Shown here in pieces: positions 16,532-27,100 of a stretch of 64,000 nucleotides of DNA (positions are counted from its first letter, which is position 1; each line of letters opens with the position of its first letter). Origin of the DNA: Dehalococcoidia bacterium. Its GTDB lineage: Bacteria; Chloroflexota; Dehalococcoidia; DSTF01; JACRBR01. The stretch spans positions 81,161 to 145,160 of the forward strand of contig JBBDXD010000001.1 in NCBI GenBank assembly GCA_040902535.1, read 5' to 3'. The position numbers and the translations under genes were made by a program. A model generated the notes under the pieces. The model was not told the DNA's origin. It did no database searches and saw only the letters and a list, made by a program, of their open reading frames with translations.

Positions 16532-17251
16532 CTAACGAGGCACGACTACCAGACCGGTCATGAGGGGCCTGTACGTCCCTCGAGTGTTGGTCGGGTCTTG
16601 GGCAATCCAGAACCAACCGCGGACGGTCCGGAGATCCGCCGGTGCATCATCAAGATGCATAAGTACGTAGTCCGGCGCTGAACCCAACCCTCCGGGAATG
16701 GGCGTGCCCTGATCGTTGTAATTCTGGAGTGGGTTGCTGTTTGCCGCGATGACTTTTCCGGCCGCGTCGTATCCGGCGATGCAGGCATTGAGGTTGAAAT
16801 ACTCGACGCCAGATTCATTCCTGATGTCCATGCGGAGAGTAGCCCGCCCCTGGCTGAACGACGCGCTCGTGCCGAGCAGCCGGATGCGTGGGTCAGGGAG
16901 GCCAGCGTCGGAAGCGGTCCCCCCGACCATGCGGACATCGAACGAAGCCGACGGCGGCAGATTCGGACTGTCGAAACAGATGTCGAAGAACGTCTGGCTG
17001 TGCGGAGGTAGTTCGGGTGGGCATAGCGGAGCGTCCTGCTCCGCAATCACGCTTCCGTCGCTGCGCAGGAGCCGGCCATGAATACGCATCGAGTGGCCCT
17101 GGATCTCGGTGTCGTTGTAGATCTCGCCATAGATGTGCGTATAGCCGTCAGCATCAACGCGAACGCTCGTATTCTCAACGCAGCGAGCGCCCAACGCTGC
17201 CATAGCAATCAGGGCCAAGATTCCTAGCATTGCGGCACGCCGGACTGTCAC
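16532..17251 (-). CDS. Exported FxLYD-like protein
   Basis: 239 aa. A signal peptide (VRRAAMLGILALIAMAALGA) is followed by Cys. The mature part has two beta domains of FxLYD/DUF3426 character: GYTHIYGEIYNDTEIQGHSM, with a PHSQTFFDICF strand, and ATLRMDIRNESGVEYFNLNA. This matches the architecture of the pair at 2303-4023, though the sequence is diverged and the Thr/Pro tail is missing. A C-terminal extension (GWFWIAQDPTNTRGTYRPL) is unique. It is probably exported; no function is known. Confidence 0.72.
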   Translation of the reverse strand: MTVRRAAMLGILALIAMAALGARCVENTSVRVDADGYTHIYGEIYNDTEIQGHSMRIHGRLLRSDGSVIAEQDAPLCPPELPPHSQTFFDICFDSPNLPPSASFDVRMVGGTASDAGLPDPRIRLLGTSASFSQGRATLRMDIRNESGVEYFNLNACIAGYDAAGKVIAANSNPLQNYNDQGTPIPGGLGSAPDYVLMHLDDAPADLRTVRGWFWIAQDPTNTRGTYRPLMTGLVVVPR

Positions 17252-17389
17252 TGACGAACTCCTTCATCGACGTCGAGAAGGCGCATGGGGCGTCGATGGG
17301 CCCTCGCGTTGGTCGGCTGTTTTGAGCTTGGTCACCGAGAGGATAGTCGATTGATCGATGCGACGCTTGGGGCGGCTTGCGCTAGGCGG

Positions 17390-18158
17390 TCAGCCCAATA
17401 CCCTTTGCGCCAGCGCCCGCGTGATGCCGAGCGAACGCTCGTGGTCGATTGGCAGGTCCCAATTGCCGATGAACCGCAGCAGTTCTTCCTTCGTCTCGAC
17501 GATGCGTTGCTTTGGGTCGTCGAGGTCGCCCCGGAAGCTCGGCTTCATCGGGTCCTCGCCGTTGAACTCCTCGAAGTACTCAGCAGCCACGGTCTCGACG
17601 GCGACGAGTTGCGTCCAGTACGACGCCAGCGCCTCACGTATGATGTACGCCACCACGCGCGCGGTCTCCTCGGTCCCATTGGGTTCGTCAGGTAGGTCGC
17701 AGTCAGGTCGAAGGGGAGCGTGAACTGGCAGCCCCCGCGTGTGATCTTCCGGACGAGATCGCGGTTCCGCCGCAGTGCCGCGACCTCGTCGGCGTCCTCG
17801 TCGGGATACACGACGTAGCCGCCGAGGCGCGGCTTGCTCTTCCGCTTTCCGCGTTCGCTCTTGGTGATCGGTTCGGGCATGCCTCGTCGAGGTAGTTGCC
17901 CAAGATCCACAGGTCGCCGGCATGCCGGTGTGTTTCCTCAAGCCAGTTCAGCCGCAGCTCTGCCTGGGTCACCTGTTCCTTCAGAATCCGCACGCAGTCC
18001 GCCAGTTCGCCGTTGACGAAGCGGATGATCGCCATCAACCGCTCGAACTCTCGCTCGATGCCCGCTGGCACCGGCTGCTCGTAGGGATCGGTCGTCACGC
18101 CGTCCTTGAAGTCGTGCAGAAACAGCATCGCCCGCTCGTGGGCGCGAAGCGCAGGCAT
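17390..18158 (-). pseudogene. Phage-like genes of unknown function, frameshifted
   Basis: Three consecutive minus-strand reading frames give one continuous, sensible protein region. MPALRAHERAMLFLHDF onwards (ATG 18158) runs to about 17885, then MPEPITKSERGKRKSKP onwards (ATG 17880) to about 17680, then EETARVVAYIIREALASYW onwards to the stop at 17390. At least two indels separate them. The middle part is Lys/Arg-rich and the last is helical. I do not recognise the family. The position downstream of ParB-methylase and small terminase relics suggests a phage or element origin. Confidence 0.5.
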
Positions 18159-18188
18159 CAATCGGTCGAGCCCGCCTGTCTGCCGTCG

Positions 18189-19277
18189 TCATCGCCTCTT
18201 CTCCAGCCGCGGACCAAGGGCGCCCTCCACGCGCGACAGCCGCTCCTCCAGCTCGCCGACTTTCTAACAGCTTGGTCGCCGTCTGCGCCAGGTAGGCGAG
18301 CGTGCGGGCGCGAGCGACCTGCGCTTCGGTTTCTTGCCCTCGACCCAGCCGTAGAAGCAGGCTCGTGCTGCCAGAGGTAGTGGCTGTGCGTCAGCACGCC
18401 GTGTTCCTTCGCCCAGATTATCTGCTGGTGCACGAGCAGCCCCGCCTGCTTCCAGGCTTCCTCGACGAGCGCCTGCCTGCGGCGCGTGCCACTGGTAGAT
18501 CGCGGCGTTCGGGACCAGGTGCGGCAGCGCGGCTTTGAGGAACTTTGTGAAGAACTCGACCGCCGCCTCCGGGTCGGTGTAGTCGTCCCAGTGCTTGTCC
18601 TTGGTCTTGCGGCTGTTCGTCTTGCTCTGCGGATGGTTGCCGCCCTGGTAGTCCACGAGATACGGCGGGTCCGTCGCCATGAGTGAAGCCTTCGCCCCGT
18701 CGAACAAGCGCTCCACCGCGCCCGTGTCGGTGCTGTCGCCAATCAGGAGCCGGTGGTCGCCCATGGCCCACAGCTCGCCACGTTGGGCGCGCGGGGCGGA
18801 GCGGGCGGCGTCCAGCGCCTGGTCGAGGTCGAACGCTTCGACCTGCTCCTTCTTCTCCCGCACGTCCAGAGACCGCAGCAGCTTGTCCAACTCGTCCTCG
18901 CTGAAGCCCGAGATCGTGAGATCGACGGACTCGATCGTCGAAAGGTCCGCGACCATGCGCGCAAGCAGCTCCTCATCCCACGTGCCGCTAATTCGGTTCA
19001 GCGCCAAATTCAAGACGCGCGCCTGCTCATGCGTCAGGTCGAGGTAGATGACCGGCACGTGGGGTGATCCCAGTCGCCGTGCGGCGAGCAGCCGCTGGTG
19101 GCCGCCGACCACGCTGTTGTCCTCGCGCCGCGCCAGCATCGGCTGCACGAAGCCCTACTCGCGCAGGCTGCGCGTCAGCGCCTCCAGTTCGTCGTCGGAG
19201 ATCCGCCGCGGGTTGGCTGGGTCCGGCTTCAGGTCGTCGATCGCGACGTGCTCGATCTGCATCACTGTGGTGTTCAT
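18189..19277 (-). pseudogene. ParB-like nuclease/DNA methylase, broken
   Basis: ATG at 19277 overlaps the small terminase stop. The ParB/sulfiredoxin-like domain is clear (LKPDPANPRRISDDELEAL, then NSVVGGHQRLLAARRLG). A TAG stop interrupts it at 19157-19155. The methylase part has the catalytic DPPY (TDPPYLVDYQGG) and is N6-adenine type. Two further frame changes occur near 18490 and 18400. After GWVEGKKPKR the rest of the methylase is missing and the frame runs into a coiled-coil gene end (VGELEERLSRVEGAL), stopping at 18189. This indicates a deletion as well as indels. An intact homologue would modify phage or element DNA. Confidence 0.7.
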
Positions 19278-19691
19278 GGTGATGACCTCAACATCTCCCG
19301 CGGATCGGGCTCTGCCAGCCGTCTGCGGTACTCCTCGATGCTCTCGACCTGGCGTTGCGCCTCCCGTGGGTCAGGCGGCCGCTCGTGCACGATGCCCGCA
19401 CGCAGGCGCGCGGTCGGTGACAGGCCAAGTTGCCGCGCCAACTCGGTGACGGACTCGTCGGCGTCGCGCCGCAGCAGCCAGATCGGATTCCTCACCAAGT
19501 TGTTTTTTTGGCCGCCAATCAGGATCCCGGACTTCTGCAGCATCCCCTCCAGCTCCACCCAGTCCGACCATGCCGTGCAGTAGCGGATGAGCAGCGCCCG
19601 GTCGATCATCGCCAGGGCGCCCATGTCCTCCAGTCTGCGGCACGACCCGCCGCCATTCGGCCTTCGCCTCCGCCGCGAGGTCAGGCGGCAT
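19274..19691 (-). pseudogene. Phage terminase small subunit (P27 family), frameshifted
   Basis: MPPDLAAEAKAEWRRVVP (from 19691) continues in another frame as EDMGALAMIDRALLIRYC, then WSDWVELEGMLQKSG and LARQLGLSPTARLRAG, to the stop at 19274. This is the P27 small terminase pattern with one indel near 19640. In an intact phage it would start DNA packaging. No large terminase gene is seen nearby, so the packaging module is incomplete. Its stop overlaps the ParB-methylase start by 4 bp. Confidence 0.65.
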
Positions 19692-19870
19692 CTTCGGGCG
19701 CGCGACCTGGATGCTGTGGGCGCTCGTCCGCCGGCGGTTGCGGCGACGCGCGCACGGCTTCGGCAGCGGTCCCGGTCACCCATCACGCGCCTCGGGATAC
19801 GATCCGGAAAAACCCGTACGGACAAAGAGGCGGGTTGCAGAGCGCCTTCCGGATCGAAATCGTTTTGACT

Positions 19871-20074
19871 TCATTTCGGGGCGCCCCCGCTCACCATCCG
19901 CTCCTCGCAACGCACGATTCGGTCATAGCGTCCGCTCATCGCTGGTTTTTCATCAGTCTGCCTCAGCGCGTCTCCACGGCACTCGTCGCACAGGTTGCTG
20001 GCGGGTTTCTCGGGAACACGTGAGCACCGCTTGCACTGCGGGGTTCCCACCGCATTCGGGGTTGTCCCCCGCAC
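19871..20074 (-). CDS. Small zinc-ribbon-like protein
   Basis: 67 aa, GTG start uncertain (an in-frame GTG at 20050 is possible). CKRC and CDEC pairs are 13 residues apart and could bind one zinc. The reading frame is intact, unlike its neighbours. It lies between the primase-helicase and the small terminase relics. The function is unknown. Confidence 0.45.
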   Translation of the reverse strand: MRGTTPNAVGTPQCKRCSRVPEKPASNLCDECRGDALRQTDEKPAMSGRYDRIVRCEERMVSGGAPK

Positions 20075-20310
20075 GTCCCCCGCACCATTTGGGCACCGTC
20101 TTTGAATCTACGTGCGGGGGTTGCGGGTATTGCGGGGTTGAATTGCTACCCTCTGCGCACGCATCGATCTCGACGGCCGTCGCATACATGCGTTTGCTCA
20201 GGTCGGATCTGACCCCGCATTACCCGCATCTCCCGCATCCGAATCTGAAATGGGGCCGTTTTTCTGCGGGGTTGATGCGGGGGTGCCGTCGACTTGAGCG
20301 TTGTCCCCCG
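20026..20310. repeat. GCGGG-rich repeat cluster
   Basis: More than a dozen copies of GCGGG or its complement occur in both orientations in about 285 bases. Three are tandem 9-bp units (ATGCGGGxx) at 20215-20245 that encode a D/N-A-G tripeptide repeat in the primase-helicase C-terminus. Iteron-like spacing suggests a possible replication or regulatory site of the decayed element. Confidence 0.5.
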
Positions 20311-22640
20311 CATCCGGTGGTGCCGCTTGGGCAAGCTCGACGTAGCGGGCGGTCTTCGAGTGGCCGTCCCCCTGCTGCGCCTGGCGGATGAACAGATGCT
20401 CGAAGCGGTTGTCGCGGCGCGATGCGAGCGCCTTGCCCAGCTTCGTCCGGATCGTCTTGCCGTCCGCGCCTTCCTTGATGCCGTCGAACCACGGCGTCAG
20501 CGTCTCCTCGGCGATCGGCTGAAGGTCGGCAACTTTGACTGGCGCAGCACCGTGTTCGCCCCACGACGAAGAAGTGAACGCGCGCCACTCCTCGCTGTCG
20601 GCGTCTCCGCGGCGATAGAGTTCCGGGCGGTTCTCCAGGAACCCGGAGATGCCGGCTGTTTCAAGGATGCCACCGAGCACACGGCACCAGGACTCGTACG
20701 AGCCCATCGGCTGCCCCGTCCAGTCGGGCCGCCCGCGCGCCAGCCAGTGCCGCACCAGCACGAGACACGCCCAGATCACGTCGTGACGATGCCGCTTGAG
20801 CCAGCAGACGAGATCAGGGTGTCGGTACGTGCGGCCTTCCCACGGACGGTCAGTCTTCGCGTCGATCCGGATCGACCCGGCACGGCGCGTGATCTCGTCG
20901 CTGAGCGGCAGGTTGTTGCCCGTCACGAGGAAGAGCGTACCGGTAACGTCACAGTCCGCGAGAAACCAAGCACCGATCGGTCCAGACGGACGCGGTCAGC
21001 AGCGCCGCCAGCGACCCGGAGTCCAGGCGACGACGCACGTTGTCGAGCAGGACGACGCCGGCGCCCTCCATCAACTTTGTCGTGACGCGCTTCCGGAACT
21101 CCTCCTCGTTCTTCGTATCGGCCATCACGGCAACGTCGTAGCCCGTCGTGACGATCGATACGCACGTCGCGAGGAGACCCTTCCCGTTCCCCGCCTTCGG
21201 AGCGTCCAGCGCAAACAGCGGCACAGGGCTTTGAATCAGATCTCGCACCATCGGCGTGATCAGTGCGGCGACCATGTTGGCAAGAGAGGCGCGCTCGTCC
21301 GCCCAAGGGAAGTCGCCGAACAGATCGTCACCCAGCCGCATGCGGGCGACGCGCAGGTCCGTGGCGTCCGGATCGGTTGGCACGTCGGGTACCGGCTGGC
21401 CGACAAGTTCGTAGTAGAGGCCCGTCGTGCGCTGATAGCCAATGCTCGTCTGAAGTTCTCCCGCTGATGTGAAGACAGGCGACGCGATGATCCCTCGAAG
21501 CGGCGGCAATGGGATCTCCAGCGCCTCCATGTCCTCGACGACGTCGCGTGGCGGGCGCGCGGGCTGTTCGTCGGCCTTCGTGCGCTTGATGAAGTCCGCG
21601 CATCGGTCGAGGCGCCCAGACAACCCTGTCGTGCCGAGGTGCTTGATCACCGCGCCGCCCTCGTCCGGCTTGGCGATCTCCACCACCACGTTGCCATGGC
21701 GGAAGAAGCGGACGGGATTGTTCGCCGCAATCAGCGCACTCCAAGCATCGAAGGCGATGTCGCGTCGATGACGGCCGGAAACGATGATTTTCAGTCGTGC
21801 GTGGCCGGGCGCTATCTGATCGTTCGAAAGACGGGGGACGCTTAGGCCAAGCGCCGCCTTCCAGTCGTGCCAGGTCTTGCCTTGGCCTTCGGGATGGAAA
21901 CAGTGTCCGGCGTAGGGTCCGTCGGGAAGCTTCTCTGTCCGACACCGCACTCGAAAGGGCGTCCGTCATCGTGAAAGACACATGGCTGGATGTGGTACCA
22001 GGTCACGCCGTGCGCATCGGGAGCCTGCTCTCGGTACTCAATTCCCGCCGACCCGAGCATGTCACCCAGATCGCTTGTGCGAGGTACGACAAAGAGCCGA
22101 CTTCGGGGCCGACCGACCGGGCACGATCTGCTCGAGTTGCTGGCTCGTCACCGCGACCAACGAGTCAGGAACCGAGACCACTCCCGAACGCCGATGCGGT
22201 CGGTCGAGCGTCGCGTCGCCCTTCATCTTTTCGTACCGATGACCGCGAGAACGCGCGGCGTTGAACACGCTCGTGTCGACGTGCGCAGCGTCTGTGTTGA
22301 AGCGCTCTGCCAACGATTCGAGGACAGCTTTGACGAGCGACATCGCAGCAGAGTCGTTGGGAAGGTCGACGCGGTACAACGCGTAGAACCCGTTCCCGGA
22401 CATGCAGATGACCGGTTCCGGCCAACCAGCGCCCGTCAGAAATGCCACCACCTCACGGAGCAAGGCTTGAGCCGAGTCGCGCTCTTCAGCCGTGCTGCTG
22501 ATTCCGCTCGCGCGCGTCGGGTCAACGTCGATGAAGAGGAATTCACGTCGCACCACATCGCTGTCGGCAGACGCAGCGGTCGCCCGCGGCTCAATCCGAT
22601 TCACGGCTCGGGCCAACAGCGATCGGTGTAGACAGGAAGC
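20198..22640 (-). pseudogene. Element-encoded primase-helicase, multiply frameshifted
   Basis: Reading successive frames on the minus strand reconstructs one protein. First comes an archaeo-eukaryotic-primase-like part (LLARAVNRIEPRATAASADS, EFLFIDVDPTRASGISST, VICMSGNGFYALYRVDLPND) from about 22640 to 22062. A short zinc-binding-like part follows (IQPCVFHDDGRPFECG, 22060-21842). An ATPase comes next with Walker A APKAGNGKG and Walker B-like VVLLDN (21950-20949). The helicase C-terminal part (TGNNLPLSDEITRRAGSIRI) ends at 20198. At least four indels separate them. Such proteins replicate phages and integrative plasmids. In its present form it is not translatable. Confidence 0.65.
20215..20251 (+). 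repeat. 37-bp direct repeat, left copy
   Basis: Identical to 45632-45668 in the same orientation, 25.4 kb apart. This copy lies in the coding end of the primase-helicase relic. Confidence 0.85.
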
Positions 22641-22686
22641 GCGTGATGTCATCGGCTTCGTCGCGTCGCGTCTCGACGAACATTGT

Positions 22687-23402
22687 TCATCCATTACGGA
22701 TGCCCACTCGCAGGGCGGCGACATCGCATCCCCGCGGGCGGTCGCTATCACGCCGGCGGAGGGGTTCGACGCGCTTCAGCCCATCTTCTTCAAGCTCAAT
22801 GAACTTTTCGGCGCAGATCCAGCGCGGCTCATCACGCGTCCTCGCGAACGTTATGACGAGTGGGTTCCTGTAAGCCTCGACCGCGGGAGCGATAACGCTA
22901 GAGCGATCCGGCCAACCACTGCCGCGTGCGATGACAGGCGGCCAGGGCCGCCCGCCTGAATGGATGCGGCTCAACTTCCAGACACGCCCTGGAACAAGCG
23001 CCGTGCACGCCTGAGTCCGAAGCTTACGCGCGACGAGACTGGCAACCCCGTCGGCGGATACCGCCCAACGCCTGCAGAGCTCACTGTCGACCGCTGTCTT
23101 CCCGAATTCGACGCATGAATGTAGGCGCGGCCATCCAGCCACTCCGGCTCTTCCCAGTGCCCTTCGTCGCACGCCGGACACAGCGCGGTCCGCGACGGCT
23201 GGATCTCGTGGATGATCTCTTCAGCCAAGAACACGTCAAGAAAAGGTTCGCGCCACGACTCCATTTCGTCAGGGCGAAGAATGGCCGCTCGCGCGTCCGT
23301 GGCGTCGGCACGAACCAGAAGATCGCGGATCACGTCCTGCATCAAGCAGTACGGGCGCGGGCGTCGGGTGAGGATTGAAACCCGCACCGGCATGTCACAC
23401 AC
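22687..23402 (-). pseudogene. Element-encoded zinc-ribbon/winged-helix protein, frameshifted
   Basis: Frame one (from about 23402) reads VIRDLLVRADATDARAAIL, then a CPACDEGHWEEPEWLDG zinc-ribbon-like stretch. After an indel near 23095 a second frame continues with VDSELCRRWAVSADGVASLV, VPGRVWKLSRI and FARTRDEPRWICAEKF, to the stop at 22687. The pattern (Cys pair, then winged helix, then beta domain) recalls a family found beside primase-helicases in mobile elements; I cannot name it. It is not intact. Confidence 0.45.
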
Positions 23403-24181
23403 GGACGCCTGTCGGGGGGGGTGGCACCCGGCGTGCGCAGGTGATGCTCAGTCTCCTCGCCAACCACACGCAACTCTGCAAGGAGTTCAGCGGGAACCCA
23501 TCGTTCACCAAGTGGCTGGCAAACAATATGTTCGGCGTCACGTATCAGCCACTGACTAACGGGTGACGGTTCACCCAATCGAGCGCTATCCCCACATAGT
23601 TATCAGTGCCGCGAAGGTCAACCAGAAGAAGGCGTTGACTGCTTTGTTCGCGTTCACGTGTTTGGCGCGGACGACGGCATCCCTCAGCGGTTGCAACCCG
23701 CCAAGCTGACAGGTCGGCCGCATGCTGGTCTCAACGAACGTTTAGCATGAACATACAGTGCGCCGGAACGCGTTTTGATCGTGACGATGAAGCGCGAAGT
23801 GGGCTCCGTGAACAGCAGGTGCAACCGTCATGGAAGGCAGAGCGCGACCGACGACCACCAATCGGACCCGTCTGGCTGATTGAAGCGCAAGGTTGGCTGG
23901 ACGCATGTCGTCCATCAGCAGCGGCCAGATCATCGTCAACTGAGCCGCGTCCGAACTCGCCGGCCAAAGACCCTTCTCTCTACTCAGACCCGCCGCCAAC
24001 CCTCAGGCGAACGCGTTAGTTCAACGGCTTTCTATCTGGCTTCGGCCCCTCGCGGCCCACTTGTCAAGCTAGATTCCCATCGATGCTGCTTCCGTCTTTG
24101 CGCGATGGTGATACACTCGCCTGAACCCCGCCGCGAAGCCGATGGGGGGACCGGCTGCACTTTCGACCTACCCTCTGCTCC
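23403..24181. other. Gene-poor stretch
   Basis: About 780 bases with only short overlapping frames on both strands, poor codon structure and a run of eight G at 23414-23421. I see no convincing gene, RNA or repeat. Confidence 0.5.
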
Positions 24182-27100
24182 CTGCGAGACGTTGCGAGTC
24201 GCCTCAGCTCGCTGCGCCAGCGTGCCGCGCTAGCTGCCGCCATCCTCGTCGGCGTCGTAGCGAGCGCCTCATCGCCCGCTACTCTTGAGCCGGCGTCACT
24301 TCCTCTCATCCCGATCCCTCAGGCACGCTTCACGGTCACGCAAACCGTCGCCGGGAACGCGCATTCCTGCGCCCTTAACACCACAGGAGCGCTGCGCTGC
24401 TGGGGCGCGAACAACGTGGGGCAGCTCGGCGATTTCACGTCGGCGTCGCGCGAGCGTCCGGTACCGGTCGTCGGGTACGAAACCGGCGGCGTCACCTTCG
24501 TGTCGTCGACATCCGACCACACGTGCGCCGTCCTGGCCGATACCAGCCTGAAATGCTGGGGAGGAAACGCCTACGGTCAGGTCGGAAATGGCACGAGCGG
24601 AAACGCGTGGCTCGGCGCCGTCCCTGTGTGCGAAACCGGCAGCGGGTTCTTCTGCACCGGCGGCAACGAACTGATCGGCATCGCCAGCGTCGCCACCGGT
24701 GACCGCCACACCTGTGCGCTCATGCTCAGCGGGGGCGTCAAATGCTGGGGCGATAGCTTCTTCGGGCAGATCGGGGACGGCATCAGCGGAACCGCAGCCG
24801 GCAGCACGTTGCCTGTGGATGTGCCGGGGCTGTCGTCCGGCGTCACACACATTAGCGCCGGCGGATTCAACACCTGCGCCATCCTCACCGGCGGCGCGTT
24901 GAAGTGCTGGGGAAACAACTACAACGGCCAGCTCGGCATTGGTACCTTCCCGAACGCCCCGCTCGCGGCCGGAGAAACGTGTCCATCCGCGCCAGAACCA
25001 GGCGCGAAATGCCTGTCACGCCCGGCCGACGTCACCGGGTTGAGCAGCGGCGCGGCAGAGGTCGCCGTGTTCGACACGACGTGCGCGCGAACAACCGGGG
25101 GCGCGGCGAAGTGCTGGGGCTATAACGGCAACGGCGAAGTGGGGTCTGGCGCAGTGACACCCGCGAACCCGGGCGTGCCGATTGGAGTCCCGCCGAATCA
25201 TCCAGTTGCCATGCCGACAGACGTAGTCGGACTCACCTCCGGCGTCGATGCCATTGCACAGTCCTGCGCGCTGCTCGCGACAGGCGCGGCGCAATGCTGG
25301 GGCGATAATTTCCTCGGTCAGCTTGGCGATGGCTCGTTCACTAACAGCGCCACACCGGTTGATGTGACCGGACTTCCCGGCCCCGCCGCGACGGCGCCGT
25401 CGGGTGGCGCTCATCGCTGCATCGTGCTCTCCGACGGGCTGGAAATGTGTTGGGGAAGCAACTCCTCCGGACAGCTCGGCGCGCCCAGCGATATCTGCTA
25501 CCCCGGATTCCTCAACATCGCCTGCAGCGCATCGCCGCTTGAGGTGCTGTTTGGCTTCGTCGTCAACACTACCAGCGACGCGTCGGATGCCGGCGTCAAC
25601 GACCGCATATGCGACACGCTGCCGGCCACCCCCGGGAGGCAATGCTCGCTGAGAGCCGCGATCGAGCAGGGCAACGCCATCGCCGGCACCGACTACATCC
25701 TGTTCGACATCGGCAGCGGGGTGAGGACGATTAGCCCCGCATCGTTGCTGCCCGAACTCGTGAGCACGACGCTGATCGATGGGCGCACGCAGGGCGGCTA
25801 CGCCGGCAAGCCGCTGATCGAGATCGACGGAACCATCGCCGGCCCCGCAGCGAACGGCCTCGTCCTGATGGCGCGCGGAAGTACCGTGCGCGGACTCGCG
25901 ATCAACCGGTTCCAGCTCAACGGCCTGTGGTTGCTCGGCGAGGGCGAACATCTCGTCGAAGCGAACTACATAGGTCTCGACCCCACCGGCGAGCTCGATC
26001 AGGGCAACGCCCAATCCGGCATCCGCATCGATTCGCCCGACAACGTGGTTGGCCTCTCTGCGGCAGCCTTCGCTGCGGAAGCGCGCAACGTGATCTCGGG
26101 CAACGGGATGGATGGCATCGCCATCTTTGGAGCCTTCGCGAAGAACAACCTCGTGCGCGGCAACTTCATCGGCACCGATGATGACGCCGAGACGGCGATC
26201 GCTAACGCTGGCGATGGTGTGGCGATCAGCGGCGCCTCCGAAAACGAGATCGGGCATCACGACGGCGGGATCGCCACGCGGAGCGTGATCGCCGGCAACA
26301 CGAGAAACGGCATCTCGATTGTGGGCGCGAGCGCCGTCCTCAACCGGATCCGCGGCAACCACATCGGCATTACCGATGTGGGCAACACCGCGCTGGGCAA
26401 CGGCGACAACGGCATCGACGTGCAAAGCCCATTCAACGTCATCGGCGGAACCGCCGCGGATCATCGCAACGTGATCGGTGGCAACGGCGAGGACGGCCTT
26501 CTCCTGCACAACGCCGCCGATCAGAATCAGATCCTCGGCAACCGCATCGGCGTCGGCGTGTCCTCGGAACTGCCACCGCTGCCCAACGGCAGCGGCATCC
26601 TCATCTCCGATGCCGAACAGAACATCATCGGCGGCGCTCAGGACGGTGCCGGCAACCTCCTCGCCGGCAACACCAACTTTGGCCTCGCGATCATCGGCAC
26701 CGACGCGATCCGCAACCAGGTCTCCGGCAACGATATCGGCTGGGCGGCCGGCGATACCGTCGGGAACGGCCTGGGTGGCGTTCTGATTCACGACGGATCT
26801 GCCAATATCATCGGCGGTCTTCAAGGCGTCGAACCGGGCGGCACGTGCCAGGGAGACTGCAACAGCATCAGCGACAACGGCGGCGCCGGCGTGATCGTAA
26901 CTGGGGATGCCGCCACAAACCGCATCCGTGGCAACTCGATCTTCCGCAACGCCGGTCTCGGCATCGACCTCGGCCGCGACGGCATCACGTGGGGGGATCC
27001 CGGCGATCTCGATGTCGGTCCGAACGCGCTGTTCAACGCGCCGGAGATCGTCAGCGTCACGTTCTCGGCAAGCACCGTGACGTTCACGGGCACACTCGAT

